A stretch of DNA of 64,000 nt from Roseivivax sp. GX 12232 (GCF_021272185.1 NZ_JAJSEC010000011.1:47937-111936); one strand, 5' to 3'; counted from the stretch's first letter, positions 8,384-18,284 are shown. Notes: generated from the sequence alone by a model not told the origin. Numbers and translations: made by a program.

Positions 8384-9405
8384 GACAGACTGTCCTCACC
8401 GCAACCGCGCTGGCGCTTCTCGCGCCCGCCGTCCCGGCCCTCGCACAGGAAGACGCCGCCCCCGGCGACTGCTTCGAGGTGCCCGACCCCGTGGTCTCGC
8501 TGTCCTACGGCAGCCGCTACACCGAAAAGAGCGAGGACCGCTCGGACATCGACAAGGAATCCGATGCCGCCGTCGACGAAGCCCTGGGCCCGATCGACGA
8601 CTTCGTGCAGGCCCTGGCCCAGAGCGCGAACAAGGCGCTGCAGGGCAAGGAGGCCGAGCGCCGCGCCGGCTGCATCTTCGCCGCGCTCGACAGCTGGGCC
8701 GAGGCCGGGGCGATGAGCGAGCTGGAGACCATGAACGCGCGGATCTCCTCGCCCTCGCGCTGGGGCGGCATGGCCATGGCCTACCTGCAGGCCAAGGAGG
8801 TCGCCTCGGTCGATCCTGAACGCCAGGCCCGGATCGAGGACTGGCTGGGCGAGCTGGCCCGCGCCTCGATGCAGTATTTCGACGCCGAGGCCCCGCCGAT
8901 GGCGAGCCAGAACAACCTGCGCGCCTGGGCCGGTTACGCTGTGGCCGCGGTGGGCGAGGCGACCGACGACGACATGCTGCGCGCCTGGGCCGCCTATTCC
9001 ATCGCCGAGGTCGCTTGCCAGGCCGATGACGCCGGTGCCCTGCCGCACGAGATGAGCCGCGGTCCCCGGGCGATGAAATACCAGCTGCATGCCACCGGTG
9101 CGCTGGTGGTCGGCGCGGCGCTTCTCGACGACGACGGCTTCGCGCCCTTCGAGATGTGCGACGGCGCGCTGCACCGGATCGCGGGCTTCACGCCCGCCGC
9201 CTTCGAGGACAATTCGCTGGTCGAGGAGCGCGCGGGCGAGGCGCAGCTGATGTTCTCGGGCGAGGACGATCTGCAGAGCTTCGAGCTGGCCTGGGCGGAG
9301 GCCTATCTCTCTCTCTTCGACGCCCCCGAGATCGCGGCATTCGTCGAGGACTACCGCCCGCTCGGCAACTCCAAGCTCGGCGGCAGCCAGTCCGCGCTCT
9401 GGTAG
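8380..9405 (+). CDS. AlgL-like (PL5) alginate lyase-fold protein lacking the expected catalytic histidine
   Basis: A 341-residue secreted protein (signal peptide ending ALA, residue 22). Several blocks match AlgL: CIFAALDSWAEAGAM (98-112), SRWGGMAMAYLQAK (126-139), NNLRAWAGYAV (178-188) and GALPHEMSRGPRAMKY (219-234). In PL5 lyases the third block reads NNHxxW; its Asn and His and an Arg and Tyr seven apart in the fourth block form the active site. Here Asn179, Arg227 and Tyr234 are kept but the His position is Leu180. AlgL clears or trims polymer in the periplasm; loss of His suggests a weakened, altered or non-catalytic polymer-binding role. It is the last gene of the cluster and overlaps the Sel1 gene by ATGA. 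Fold assignment is firm by eye; activity is uncertain. Confidence 0.8.
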   Translation: MRQTVLTATALALLAPAVPALAQEDAAPGDCFEVPDPVVSLSYGSRYTEKSEDRSDIDKESDAAVDEALGPIDDFVQALAQSANKALQGKEAERRAGCIFAALDSWAEAGAMSELETMNARISSPSRWGGMAMAYLQAKEVASVDPERQARIEDWLGELARASMQYFDAEAPPMASQNNLRAWAGYAVAAVGEATDDDMLRAWAAYSIAEVACQADDAGALPHEMSRGPRAMKYQLHATGALVVGAALLDDDGFAPFEMCDGALHRIAGFTPAAFEDNSLVEERAGEAQLMFSGEDDLQSFELAWAEAYLSLFDAPEIAAFVEDYRPLGNSKLGGSQSALW

Positions 9406-9412
9406 GTTTTTA

Positions 9413-9430
9413 GGGCCTTCGGGCCCCTTC
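9413..9430 (+). terminator. Candidate terminator after the polysaccharide cluster
   Basis: Eight bases after the lyase-like gene, GGGCC and GGCCC form a 5-bp stem around a TTCG tetraloop, followed by CTTCT rather than a clear T-run. A T-run lies just upstream instead. The position at the end of a long gene cluster supports a terminator, but the hairpin is short. Confidence 0.4.
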
Positions 9431-9544
9431 TCCCGGGGCCGCCTGTTCGTGGCGGCCCCGGTCGGCGGGCGGATGCATCCTGTCCCGCCGCATCGCGACA
9501 GCGTTTGATCTGCGGCACGCCGTGCCCCGCGCCGGCTGCCCTGG

Positions 9545-9628
9545 GCACTGTGACTTGAGCACTCTGCCCCGTGCACTGTGACCTGGGCATCCCGCCTCGC
9601 GCACCGTGACCCGAGCGCTGTCGGCCCC
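9545..9628. repeat. Three imperfect 28-bp direct repeats
   Basis: Units begin at 9545, 9573 and 9601, each starting GCACYGTGACYYGRGC. A less similar fourth unit may precede them near 9515. They fill most of the 377-base gap between the AlgL-like gene and the jelly-roll gene. I see no reading frame that uses them. They could be regulator sites upstream of the 9783 gene or simple expansion repeats. Confidence 0.7.
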
Positions 9629-9782
9629 TCGCGATGACCCCGACATCACACCCGCGCCGCGCAGCCGTGGCACGGCCCCGTGCCGTCTGGCTTCGGTCCG
9701 CGCGGCCCCTTCATGGCGAGCTGGCGTCTGCGCCGGTCTCGCCGCCCAAACTTCATGTCCACGCTTCCGAAAGGAGGTCCCC

Positions 9783-10571
9783 ATGCGCCCCAAGGCCGCC
9801 CCGCGCCTTGCGCTTTCGCTCTGCCTGTTCCTCGCAGCCCCCCTGGCCGAGGCCGCCCCGGCCGGCTTCGTGCCTCATGCCCACAACGGCCGCGACCCGG
9901 AGATGCGGGGCGGGGAAGTGCATGTCTCGCTGCCCGCCGCCGACTGTTCCGAGACCGAATACATCAACCGCGAGGTCAGCGACTGCTACAACGGCAACAG
10001 CCGCGCGATGCTGAAATCGACCCGGCTGATCGCCCCGGGCGAGGCCGCGCGCTACCGCTTCGAGGTGCTGGTCGAGGAGCCCCTGCGCTACGGCGGCGGC
10101 CCGAACCGCCGCAGCCTCCTGACCATCGCCGACTGGCGCCGCGACCGGACCAGCCAGAACAAGCTCTACGCCCTGCATCTCGACGCCCGCCGCGGGCTGC
10201 GCTTCGGCGACACGCCCTGCCTCTCGCCCGCGGATTTCGGCGACTGGGCGCAGATCGAGGTGCTGATCCGCTATGACGCCGAGCGCGGCCTGCTGCGAGT
10301 GCGCTGCGACGGCCGCCAGGTGATCGCCCGCCAGGGCATCGACACGCTGGTGCCCGCGGATTGCGCGGCGCCCTATACCTACCAGTGCCGCCCCGAGCTG
10401 CAGGAGCCCGACCACCCGGTCGAGATGCGCCTCGGCCTCCTGCACCAGGGCTACGGCCCGCTCGACCGCAAGCGCGGCCTCTCGCCCCGCGGACGGGTCC
10501 TGCGCGCACCGGTCGGGCTGCGCCTGCGGGAGCTGTCCGTCGAGCGGGTGCGCCTGGCGCCGGGGGTGTGA
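9783..10571 (+). CDS. Secreted concanavalin A-like (jelly-roll) protein, possible polysaccharide lyase or binding protein
   Basis: A 262-residue protein with a clear signal peptide (about residues 1-24, ending AEA). The mature part is beta-rich with features of jelly-roll polysaccharide lyases and glucanases: an early basic block STRLIAPGEAARYRFEVLVE, then DFGDWAQIEVLIRYDAERG and LLRVRCDGRQVIARQ, which resemble the strand-W-strand-nG pattern of such folds. Six or more cysteines are present (for example DCSETE, SDCYNG, TPCLSP, YQCRPE), which suggests disulfides. The start has a strong ribosome-binding site GAAAGGAGG. It is separated from the alginate-type cluster by a 377-base gap but probably acts on the same or a similar polymer; this is inference. 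No catalytic residues could be assigned. Confidence 0.55.
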   Translation: MRPKAAPRLALSLCLFLAAPLAEAAPAGFVPHAHNGRDPEMRGGEVHVSLPAADCSETEYINREVSDCYNGNSRAMLKSTRLIAPGEAARYRFEVLVEEPLRYGGGPNRRSLLTIADWRRDRTSQNKLYALHLDARRGLRFGDTPCLSPADFGDWAQIEVLIRYDAERGLLRVRCDGRQVIARQGIDTLVPADCAAPYTYQCRPELQEPDHPVEMRLGLLHQGYGPLDRKRGLSPRGRVLRAPVGLRLRELSVERVRLAPGV

Positions 10572-10580
10572 TTGGTCTTT

Positions 10581-10676
10581 GGTCCGGGCCGCCTTCGGCG
10601 CCCCGGACCGGGGGAGGGGGCGCTGCCCCCTCTGCGGGCCTTTGGCCCGCATTCACCCCCGGAGTATTTTGGGCCC
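10581..10676. repeat. REP-like intergenic palindromic module, copy 1
   Basis: Contains in order an 8-bp palindrome GGTCCGGG...CCCGGACC (10581-10608), a GC-rich block GGGGGCGCTGCCCCC, a 7-bp hairpin GCGGGCC-TTT-GGCCCGC (10634-10650) and the tail CACCCCCGGAGTATTTTGG. A second copy lies 170 bases downstream. It follows the jelly-roll gene and could end its transcript. Confidence 0.75.
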
Positions 10677-10749
10677 GGTCAGGCGCAAGAGGGGGGTGGT
10701 TTGGGGTGGTTGGTGGTTTTTCCGGGGGAGAGGTGTGGCGTTTTTTGTG

Positions 10750-10840
10750 GGTCCGGGCCGCCTTTGGCGTCCCGGACCGGGGGGCGCTGCCCCCTCAGCG
10801 GGCCTGCGGCCCGCATTCACCCCCGAGGTATTTGGACCAA
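10750..10840. repeat. REP-like intergenic palindromic module, copy 2
   Basis: Same order of elements as the module at 10581: GTCCGGG...CCCGGAC, GGGGGCGCTGCCCCC, GCGGGCC-TGC-GGCCCGC and CACCCCCGAGGTATTTGG. Differences between copies are mostly compensated in the stems or fall in loops, which suggests structure is maintained. Together the two copies occupy the 316 bases between the convergent jelly-roll gene and ghrA, where I see no gene. Confidence 0.75.
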
Positions 10841-10887
10841 GCTGAAGCATGTGGGGTGAGGCGCCCGGCTGAGGCGGCGCGCTTCGG

Positions 10888-11823
10888 TCAGTAGCCGGCG
10901 CTGCGGTCGACCTGGTGCAGGAGGGGGGCGCCGCTCTGGTGGCGGCGGATGTTCTCGGCCACGACGCGGGCGGCGGACGGGGGGCGCGTCTCCGAGGCGA
11001 TATGCGGGGTCACGGTGACCTTGGGGTGCGCCCAATAGGGGTCGTCCCGGGGCAGCGGTTCCTCGCGGAAGACGTCGAGCGTGGCATGGCCGACCTGGCC
11101 CGTGTCGAGCGCGGCGAGGAGGGCGGCGTCCTCGATCAGCGGGCCGCGGCCGGGGTTGATCACCGCGGCGCCGGGGGCGAGGCGGGCGAGCGCCTGGGCA
11201 TCGAGGATGTCGCGGGTCTCGGGCGTGTCGGGCAGGAGCAGGACCAGGATCTCGGCGCCCTCGAGCGCCGCGGCGAGCCCCTCGGGGCCGCTGTGGCAGG
11301 TCATGCCGGGGATCTCCTTGGGGCTGCGCGCCCAGCCGGCGAGGTCGAACTTCAGGGCGGAGAGCATCTCGGCGCAGGCGGTGCCGAGCGCGCCGAGGCC
11401 CAGGATCGTCACCTTCCGGTCGGTGGCGAGCGGCGGCACCTCGGGCGCCCAGCGGTGCTCGGGATTGACGATATGGGCATCCATCCCGAGGTGGTGGCGC
11501 AGCACATGGCCGGTCACCCATTCGACCATGCCCTGGGTCAGCCCCTCGGCGTCGACCATGCGGGTCAGCGGCACCGTCAGCGTCGGGTTGCCGGTCACCG
11601 CCTCGACGCCGGCCCAAAGGTTCAGCACCGCCTTCAGCCGGGTGTAGGGCGTGAAGTCCTGCACCGTGCTGTTCGGCGCATAGACCATGTAGTCGACCTC
11701 TTCGGGGGGCAGCTCGGTCGCGAGATGGTAGTCCAGCCCTGCGTCGGTCAGGGCCTTGTGGAGCGGGCGGGCGTAGTCCTCCCACCGGTCGGGACCGGCG
11801 GCAAACAGGATATTCAGGGTCAT
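10888..11823 (-). CDS. ghrA: Glyoxylate/hydroxypyruvate reductase A (D-2-hydroxyacid dehydrogenase)
   Basis: A 311-residue cytoplasmic NAD(P)H-dependent reductase. The Rossmann motif is ILGLGALGTACAEML (about residues 139-154). Catalytic residues fit the family: Arg in VINPGRGPLIED, the acidic residue in DVFREEPLP and His in VTVTPHIASETRP. Glyoxylate/hydroxypyruvate reductases reduce glyoxylate to glycolate and hydroxypyruvate to glycerate. The length is typical for GhrA (312 in E. coli). Its ATG overlaps the rodA stop as TGATG, so it is probably the last gene of the mreB operon; there is no obvious functional link to cell shape. Confidence 0.85.
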   Translation of the reverse strand: MTLNILFAAGPDRWEDYARPLHKALTDAGLDYHLATELPPEEVDYMVYAPNSTVQDFTPYTRLKAVLNLWAGVEAVTGNPTLTVPLTRMVDAEGLTQGMVEWVTGHVLRHHLGMDAHIVNPEHRWAPEVPPLATDRKVTILGLGALGTACAEMLSALKFDLAGWARSPKEIPGMTCHSGPEGLAAALEGAEILVLLLPDTPETRDILDAQALARLAPGAAVINPGRGPLIEDAALLAALDTGQVGHATLDVFREEPLPRDDPYWAHPKVTVTPHIASETRPPSAARVVAENIRRHQSGAPLLHQVDRSAGY

Positions 11824-12962
11824 CAGCGGGGCCTGTGGATATGGGCGCTCTGGACGAGGCCGAATGCGATCATCAGGACCAGCATGGCCGACCCGCCGTA
11901 GCTCACCAGCGGCAGCGGCACGCCGACCACGGGGGCGAGCCCCATGACCATCGACATGTTGACCGCGAAGAACAGGAAGAAGGTCAGGCCGATCCCGAGG
12001 ATCAGGAGCGAGGAGAAGCGGTCCTTGTTCTTCAGCGCCGAGACGATGCAGAAGACCAGGATCAGCATGTAGAGCACCAGGAGCGAGAAGCCGCCCACGA
12101 AGCCGAACTCCTCGGCGAGGGTGTTGAAGATGAAGTCGGTGTGTTTCTCGGGCAGGAAGTTCAGCCGCGACTGGGTGCCCTGCATGAAGCCGCGCCCGGT
12201 CCAGCCGCCCGAGCCCATGGCGATCTTCGCCTGGGTGATGTGATAGCCGGCGCCGAGCGGATCGGTGGAAGGATCGAGGAAGGTGTCGATGCGGCGGAAC
12301 TGGTAGTCCTTGAGAAGCTGCCAGTCGGTGCCGCGGCTCTGGAAAACCGCCGCCACCGTGCCGGCGCCCGCGGCGATCACCGCGCCGAAATAGGCCCAGT
12401 GCACGCCCGCGAGAAACATCAGGAGCCCGCCCGCGGTCAGAAGCAGGATCGCCGTGCCGAGGTCGGGCTGGGTCAGCACCAGGCCGGTGGGCAGCACGAT
12501 CAGCAGGATCGGCAGGAGCACCCAGAAGGGCCGCGAGGTCTTTCGCAGGGGCAGCCAGTCGTAATAGGCGGCGAGCGCCATGACGAGGGTGATCTTCATC
12601 AGCTCCGAGGGCTGGAGCTGCATGAACCCCAGGTCGATCCAGCGCTGCGCGCCCATGCCCACGGTGCCGATGAACTCCACCGCGACGAGCAAAGCCAGCG
12701 CGCCGAGATAGGCCAGGAAGGCCATGTTGCGCCAGAACCAGATCGGCACCAGCGCCACGGTGAACATCGCCATGAGGCCCAGGACGTAGCGCTTCATCTG
12801 CGGCTCGGCCCAGGGCGTCAGCGAGCCCCCGGCGACCGAGTAGAGCATCAGGAAGCCGACGCAGGCCACCGCGGTGACCAGCACCACCACCGGCCAGTTG
12901 AAATAGAAGACCTTGCGCCAGCCCGCGGGCGTCGTCTTGACGGAATACTCGAGGTAACTCAT
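11823..12962 (-). CDS. rodA: RodA, SEDS-family peptidoglycan glycosyltransferase
   Basis: A 379-residue inner-membrane protein with about ten transmembrane segments. RodA polymerises glycan strands with PBP2 during side-wall growth. Family motifs include QRWIDLGFMQLQPSELMKI, LTQPDLGTAILL (containing the conserved catalytic Asp region), FLPEKHTDFIFNTLAEEFG and GVPLPLVSYGGS near the end. The ATG at 12962 overlaps the mrdA stop as ATGA. The frame runs further upstream without a stop, but that part is a shadow of mrdA. Order mreBCD-mrdA-rodA is the classical elongasome operon. Confidence 0.96.
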   Translation of the reverse strand: MSYLEYSVKTTPAGWRKVFYFNWPVVVLVTAVACVGFLMLYSVAGGSLTPWAEPQMKRYVLGLMAMFTVALVPIWFWRNMAFLAYLGALALLVAVEFIGTVGMGAQRWIDLGFMQLQPSELMKITLVMALAAYYDWLPLRKTSRPFWVLLPILLIVLPTGLVLTQPDLGTAILLLTAGGLLMFLAGVHWAYFGAVIAAGAGTVAAVFQSRGTDWQLLKDYQFRRIDTFLDPSTDPLGAGYHITQAKIAMGSGGWTGRGFMQGTQSRLNFLPEKHTDFIFNTLAEEFGFVGGFSLLVLYMLILVFCIVSALKNKDRFSSLLILGIGLTFFLFFAVNMSMVMGLAPVVGVPLPLVSYGGSAMLVLMIAFGLVQSAHIHRPR

Positions 12963-14902
12963 GCGCGGCTCTGCCACGCCCGGAGGCGCTCTTCGCGTTC
13001 GGCGGCCATGCGGTCCTGCTGTTCGCGGATCCGGTCGCGGTCCTTGGTGGGATAGGCGTCGAGCGGCGGGTCGCCTCCGAAAAGCGCCTGCAGCGTCACG
13101 TCGCGGGCGATGGGCGCGGCCGCCGCCGAGCCGCCGCCGCCGTGTTCGACCACCACCGCCACGGCGATGCGCGGCGCCTCGTAGGGGGCGAAATTCACGA
13201 AGAGCGCGTGGTCGCGCCGGTTCCAGGGCAGGTCCTCGTTGCGGGTCACGCCGCGCGCGCGTTCGGCGGCGGTGATGTTGCGCACCTGGCTGGTGCCGGT
13301 CTTGCCGGCCATGCGCATGGCGTCGTCGATGATCCGCGAGCCGTAGGCGGTGCCCCGGCGGTTGTTGGAGACCGCGAACATCGCCTCGCGGATCCGCTGC
13401 AGGTGGGTCTCGTTGAAGCCCATGGGCGCGCCGGGGCGGCCCGGGGCCTCGATGCCGTCGATGGATTTCACCAGCCGCGGCGAGATCGACCGCCCGGTCG
13501 CCAGCCGCGCCGCCATGACCGCCTGCTGCAGCGGCGAGGACAGGACGAAGCCCTGGCCGATCGAGGCGTTCACCGTGTCGCCGATCACCCATTCCGCGCC
13601 GCGGTTGGCGCGCTTCCAGGCCTTGTCGGGGATGAGCCCGTCGGTCACCGCCGACATCGGGATGTCATGCACCTCGCCGAGGCCCAGGCGCCGCGCGGTC
13701 TCGGCGATCTTCTCGATGCCGACCTTCAGCGCCAGGTCGTAGTAGTAGACGTCGCAGCTTTCGCGCAGGCTTTGCTCGAAGTTCATGTGGCCGTGGCCGG
13801 CGCGCTTCCAGCAGTGGAAGCGACGGCCGCCGACATCGAGGTGGCCCGGGCACCAGACCGTCTCGGAGGGGCTGACGACGCCCGCGTCCATGGCCGCCAG
13901 CGCGGTGACCATCTTGAAGGTCGAACCCGGCGGATAGGCGTCCTGCACGGTCTTCGAGGCCAGGGGGCGGCGCTCGTTCTCGCGGTAGATGCCGTAGTCG
14001 CCGACCGAGATCCCGCGCACGAACTTGTTGGGGTCGTAGGAGGGCGCCGAGGAGATCGCCAGGAGGTCGCCCTCGGCCAGGTCCATGACCACCACGCTGG
14101 CGCTTTCCTCGCCGAGGCGGGCCTGCACGTAGTTCTGCAGCTCGGCGTCGACGGTGAGCTGCACGTCGGCCCCGGCCTCGCCCTCGCGGCGGTCGAGCTC
14201 GCGCATGACCCGGCCGACGGCGTTGACCTCGACGCGCTTGGCGCCGGCGCGGCCGCGCAGCTCTTCCTCGTAGTTGCGCTCGACGCCGACCTTGCCGACC
14301 TGGAAGCGCGGGATGCGCAGCACCGGCTCGGGGTCCTCGTAGCGCGCCAGGTCGCGGTCGGAGACCGGGCCGACATAGCCCACCACATGGGCGAAGGTGC
14401 CGTCGTGGGGGTAGACCCGTGAGAGCCCCACCTCGGGGCTGACGCCGGGCAGGGCGGGGGCGTTGACCGCCACGCGGCTCACCTCTTCCCAGCTCACCCG
14501 GTCGGCCACGGTGACCGGCAGGAAGGGCGCTGACCGGGCCATCTCGGCGCGGGCGCGCTCGATCTCGTCGGGGTCGAGCCGGACGATCCGCCCCAGCGCC
14601 TCGAGCGCGGCGTCGACATCCTCGGCCTCCTCCCGAACGATGGTGATCCGATAGGCGGGCTCGTTGGCGGCGATCACCCGGCCTTCGCGGTCGAAGATCT
14701 GCCCGCGGGACGGCGGAATGAGCCGCAGGTTGATGCGGTTCTCCTCGGCCAGGAGCCGGAACTCGTCGGCCTGGTCGACCTGCATGTAGCGCATCCGAAG
14801 CGCCAGGGCGCCCGCGAAGCCCAGTTGCAGGCCCCCCAGGATCAGCCCCCGGCGCGAGATCCGCGCCCAGCTTTCGGATGTTTCCTTGGCGGTGCGTTTC
14901 AT
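12959..14902 (-). CDS. mrdA: Penicillin-binding protein 2 (transpeptidase of the elongasome)
   Basis: A 647-residue bitopic protein with a transmembrane helix near residues 20-38, a dimerisation/pedestal part (about 60-240) and a C-terminal transpeptidase domain. The active-site motifs are STFK in YPPGSTFKMVTALAAM, a Ser-rich SCD motif in RESCDVYYYDLAL and KTGTS in MAGKTGTSQVRN. It crosslinks peptidoglycan with RodA. Start ATG at 14902 was chosen because it overlaps the mreD stop (ATGA) and is followed by a basic stretch and the membrane anchor. Length matches PBP2 (about 630-650). Confidence 0.96.
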   Translation of the reverse strand: MKRTAKETSESWARISRRGLILGGLQLGFAGALALRMRYMQVDQADEFRLLAEENRINLRLIPPSRGQIFDREGRVIAANEPAYRITIVREEAEDVDAALEALGRIVRLDPDEIERARAEMARSAPFLPVTVADRVSWEEVSRVAVNAPALPGVSPEVGLSRVYPHDGTFAHVVGYVGPVSDRDLARYEDPEPVLRIPRFQVGKVGVERNYEEELRGRAGAKRVEVNAVGRVMRELDRREGEAGADVQLTVDAELQNYVQARLGEESASVVVMDLAEGDLLAISSAPSYDPNKFVRGISVGDYGIYRENERRPLASKTVQDAYPPGSTFKMVTALAAMDAGVVSPSETVWCPGHLDVGGRRFHCWKRAGHGHMNFEQSLRESCDVYYYDLALKVGIEKIAETARRLGLGEVHDIPMSAVTDGLIPDKAWKRANRGAEWVIGDTVNASIGQGFVLSSPLQQAVMAARLATGRSISPRLVKSIDGIEAPGRPGAPMGFNETHLQRIREAMFAVSNNRRGTAYGSRIIDDAMRMAGKTGTSQVRNITAAERARGVTRNEDLPWNRRDHALFVNFAPYEAPRIAVAVVVEHGGGGSAAAAPIARDVTLQALFGGDPPLDAYPTKDRDRIREQQDRMAAEREERLRAWQSRA

Positions 14903-15435
14903 GCGCCTTGCCCCAGCCTGTCGCCGTCGCCCGGAGCGGCCCGCGCCACGCCGAGGATCCGGCTCAGCGCCACCACGCCGGGATAGATCAGGATCGAGGC
15001 CAGCAGCGAGGACAGGGCCAGCACCCAACCCATGGGCTCGATGATAAGGAGGAGCTTCACCAATTGATAGATCAGAACCATGGCCCCGAGGCTCACCGAG
15101 ACCGAGAGCCATTCGAGCAGGAAGTTGGTCTCGCGCTGGCGCCGCTCGCCGGTTTTCAGGCTCTCGGCGACCATGACCGTGAGCGCCGCCCAGAGGCCCG
15201 GCGGGCGCTGGAAGATCAGATCGACGAGGAGCGCCACCACGGCGATCAGCCAGGCCGGCACGTATTCGGGGCGCCGCAGCGCCCAGGCGAAGACCAGCAG
15301 CGTGATGAAATCCGGCCCCGCCAGAAGCTGCGGCAGATGCGACAGAGGCAGGAGGTGGAAGAAGACCACCAGCCCCGCCAGCAGCACGAAGACGCCGCGC
15401 ATCATCCAGATCCTGAGGCCGTCGGCGTCGATCAT
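14899..15435 (-). CDS. mreD: Rod shape-determining protein MreD
   Basis: A 178-residue hydrophobic protein with about five transmembrane segments. MreD is an inner-membrane component of the elongasome with no known catalysis. The call rests on size, hydrophobicity and exact position between mreC and mrdA, plus a block RPEYVPAWLIAVVALLVDLI that resembles MreD. It overlaps both neighbours by ATGA, so translational coupling is likely. Confidence 0.92.
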   Translation of the reverse strand: MIDADGLRIWMMRGVFVLLAGLVVFFHLLPLSHLPQLLAGPDFITLLVFAWALRRPEYVPAWLIAVVALLVDLIFQRPPGLWAALTVMVAESLKTGERRQRETNFLLEWLSVSVSLGAMVLIYQLVKLLLIIEPMGWVLALSSLLASILIYPGVVALSRILGVARAAPGDGDRLGQGA

Positions 15436-16352
15436 TGGGTGACCTCCGGCTCCGGCGCGGGCGGCCCCTCGAGCGGCATCTCGTCGGGCAGGGGCAGGCG
15501 CGGGGCGATCAGCCCGCCCTGTTCCGAGACCCGCCGCGCGCCGTGGTCGCGCAGCACCCGCAGGAACTCGAGCCGCTCGTAATCCGCCGCGAGCCGCACC
15601 CTCAGCCGGCCGTTCGGGTCCTCGGCGACCTGGCCGATCAGGAGGCCCGGCGGGAAGACCTCGCCGTCGCCCGAGGTCACGATCCGGTCGCCGGGGCGCA
15701 CCAGGTCGGGGTTCTCAAGGAAGTCGATCGGCGGGGCGGCGGAATTGTCCCCGGCAATGAGCGCGCGCTGGCCCGAGGGCTGGATCACCGCCGGGATGCG
15801 GCTGGTCGCATCGGTCAGGAGCAGCACCCGCGAGGTATTGGCGCCCACGCCCGAGATCCGGCCCACCAGACCGATCCCGTCCATGGTCGCCCAGCCGTCG
15901 ACGATGCCGTCGCGGCTGCCGACGTTGATCAGCACCGACTGCCGGAAGGGCGAGCCCGAATCGGCCAGAACGACGCCGGTGATATAGGTCAGCTTGGGGT
16001 CGAGCTGGACGTTGTTGAGGTCGCGCAGGCGGGCGTTCTCCTGCTCGAGCTGCAGCGCCGCCTCTTTCCAGGCGGTCATTTGGCGCAATTCGCGGCGCAA
16101 CTCCTGGTTCTGGTCGTAGATCTGCTGGTAGCTGCGGAAGTCGCCGGCGAGGTTCACCACCGCGGTGACCGGCGCCATGGCCCAGGAGAAGCTCGGCACC
16201 ACATGGTCGACGACCTGGGCGCGGAAGCGTTCGACCCGGGGGCTGTCGATGCGCCAGATCAGGAAGATGCCCAGCAGGCACAGGATCAGCACCGCCACAA
16301 GCAGACGCTTCAGCGGGCCGGTATAATCCTCGCCAGATCTGTCCCGTGCCAT
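15432..16352 (-). CDS. mreC: Rod shape-determining protein MreC
   Basis: A 306-residue protein with a cytoplasmic basic N-terminus, one transmembrane helix (about residues 17-35), a coiled-coil region (about 75-112, DQNQELRRELRQM and LQLEQENARLRDL) and a C-terminal beta-rich MreC domain (VVLADSGSPFRQSVLINVGSRDGI). MreC bridges MreB and PBP2 in the periplasm. The tail after residue 280 is proline-rich. It lies 32 bases after mreB and overlaps mreD by ATGA. Confidence 0.95.
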   Translation of the reverse strand: MARDRSGEDYTGPLKRLLVAVLILCLLGIFLIWRIDSPRVERFRAQVVDHVVPSFSWAMAPVTAVVNLAGDFRSYQQIYDQNQELRRELRQMTAWKEAALQLEQENARLRDLNNVQLDPKLTYITGVVLADSGSPFRQSVLINVGSRDGIVDGWATMDGIGLVGRISGVGANTSRVLLLTDATSRIPAVIQPSGQRALIAGDNSAAPPIDFLENPDLVRPGDRIVTSGDGEVFPPGLLIGQVAEDPNGRLRVRLAADYERLEFLRVLRDHGARRVSEQGGLIAPRLPLPDEMPLEGPPAPEPEVTQ

Positions 16353-16384
16353 GTCGTCTCCCCTCGCCTCAGAGGGTCGGGCGC

Positions 16385-17536
<1,152 letters not shown>

Positions 17537-17840
17537 TCAGCGTGAAATTGCCGCCCCGTGTCGCCGGCGGCTTGCGCCGGTGCATTTGCGACACCCCGAC
17601 CGCGCCGGGGTAGGCCGCCCCGGGCGCTTCGCCCCGGGGTTGCGCGGGCGGCGGGGGTGGTTGGGGTTGGTGTGGGGGAGTTTGGTGGGGTGTTGGGTGT
17701 GGGTGCTGCGGGTGAGTCGGTTTGGTTTGCAGGTGGCGGTGGGGGCGGATGCTTAGCTTGGGCTAGGCGTTGAGGGCGGTTCATGGGTGCTGCATTGGCT
17801 AAGTTCGAACAGCCCGATGCGAAGCGCCGCGTCGACACCC

Positions 17841-18018
17841 AAAGCGCCCCCTTGCGCCCGAATAGCACCGCAGGTGCCGGGCGCGCGCCGGACCGGCCCC
17901 TTGGGCCGGCGCTCCTTGGGATGGCGTGCTTAGCTCTCAGTGAGCAATGACCTTGTTGCCATAAAGCGCATAGCCCTGATGTCGGTAGCGCCGGCCCCCG
18001 GTCCGGCGCGCGCCCTCT
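17841..18018 (-). repeat. Dispersed inverted-arm repeat, copy A
   Basis: One of five related intergenic elements (others near 23.6, 34.9, 44.9 and 46.7 kb), here in reverse orientation. It begins AAAGCGCC and ends GCGCGCCCTCT. The two arms share the palindromic core AGCGCCGGCCC / GGTCCGGCGCGCGCC and are separated by about 75 bases. The rest of the 853-base gap between mreB and the DUF1194 gene holds the mreB promoter and a 13-bp tandem repeat; I see no gene. Confidence 0.75.
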
Positions 18019-18204
18019 ACCTTCGCGTTAAACGAGGAAACTGCTCTCGGTGTCTCGGCCTCTGATGGCGGAGGCGCGCATCTGGTCTCGGAGAATGGGG
18101 CAACGACATGAGTTCTTGGCCAGGCCGGATGGGAGCTGAGCCCTGCTTGTAGAGGCGGCCCCGTGGACGCCCGGGCTCTTTCCCGCGGCACCTTGCACGC
18201 AACG

Positions 18205-18256
18205 CGCCGCTCAACCGCGTCGCTCAACCGCGTCGCTCAACCGCGCCGCTCTACCG
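18205..18256. repeat. Four tandem copies of a 13-bp unit
   Basis: Units CGYCGCTCAACCG start at 18205, 18218, 18231 and 18244; the last has one change (CTACCG). They lie about 30 bases from the stop of the DUF1194 gene. Confidence 0.85.
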
Positions 18257-18284
18257 AGCCGCACCTCTCACACACCACCCCCCT

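Noticed and set aside
9606..9783. Longer N-terminus for the jelly-roll protein
   Set aside because: The ATG at 9783 has a strong ribosome-binding site and starts a signal peptide; the upstream part would span the 28-bp repeats.
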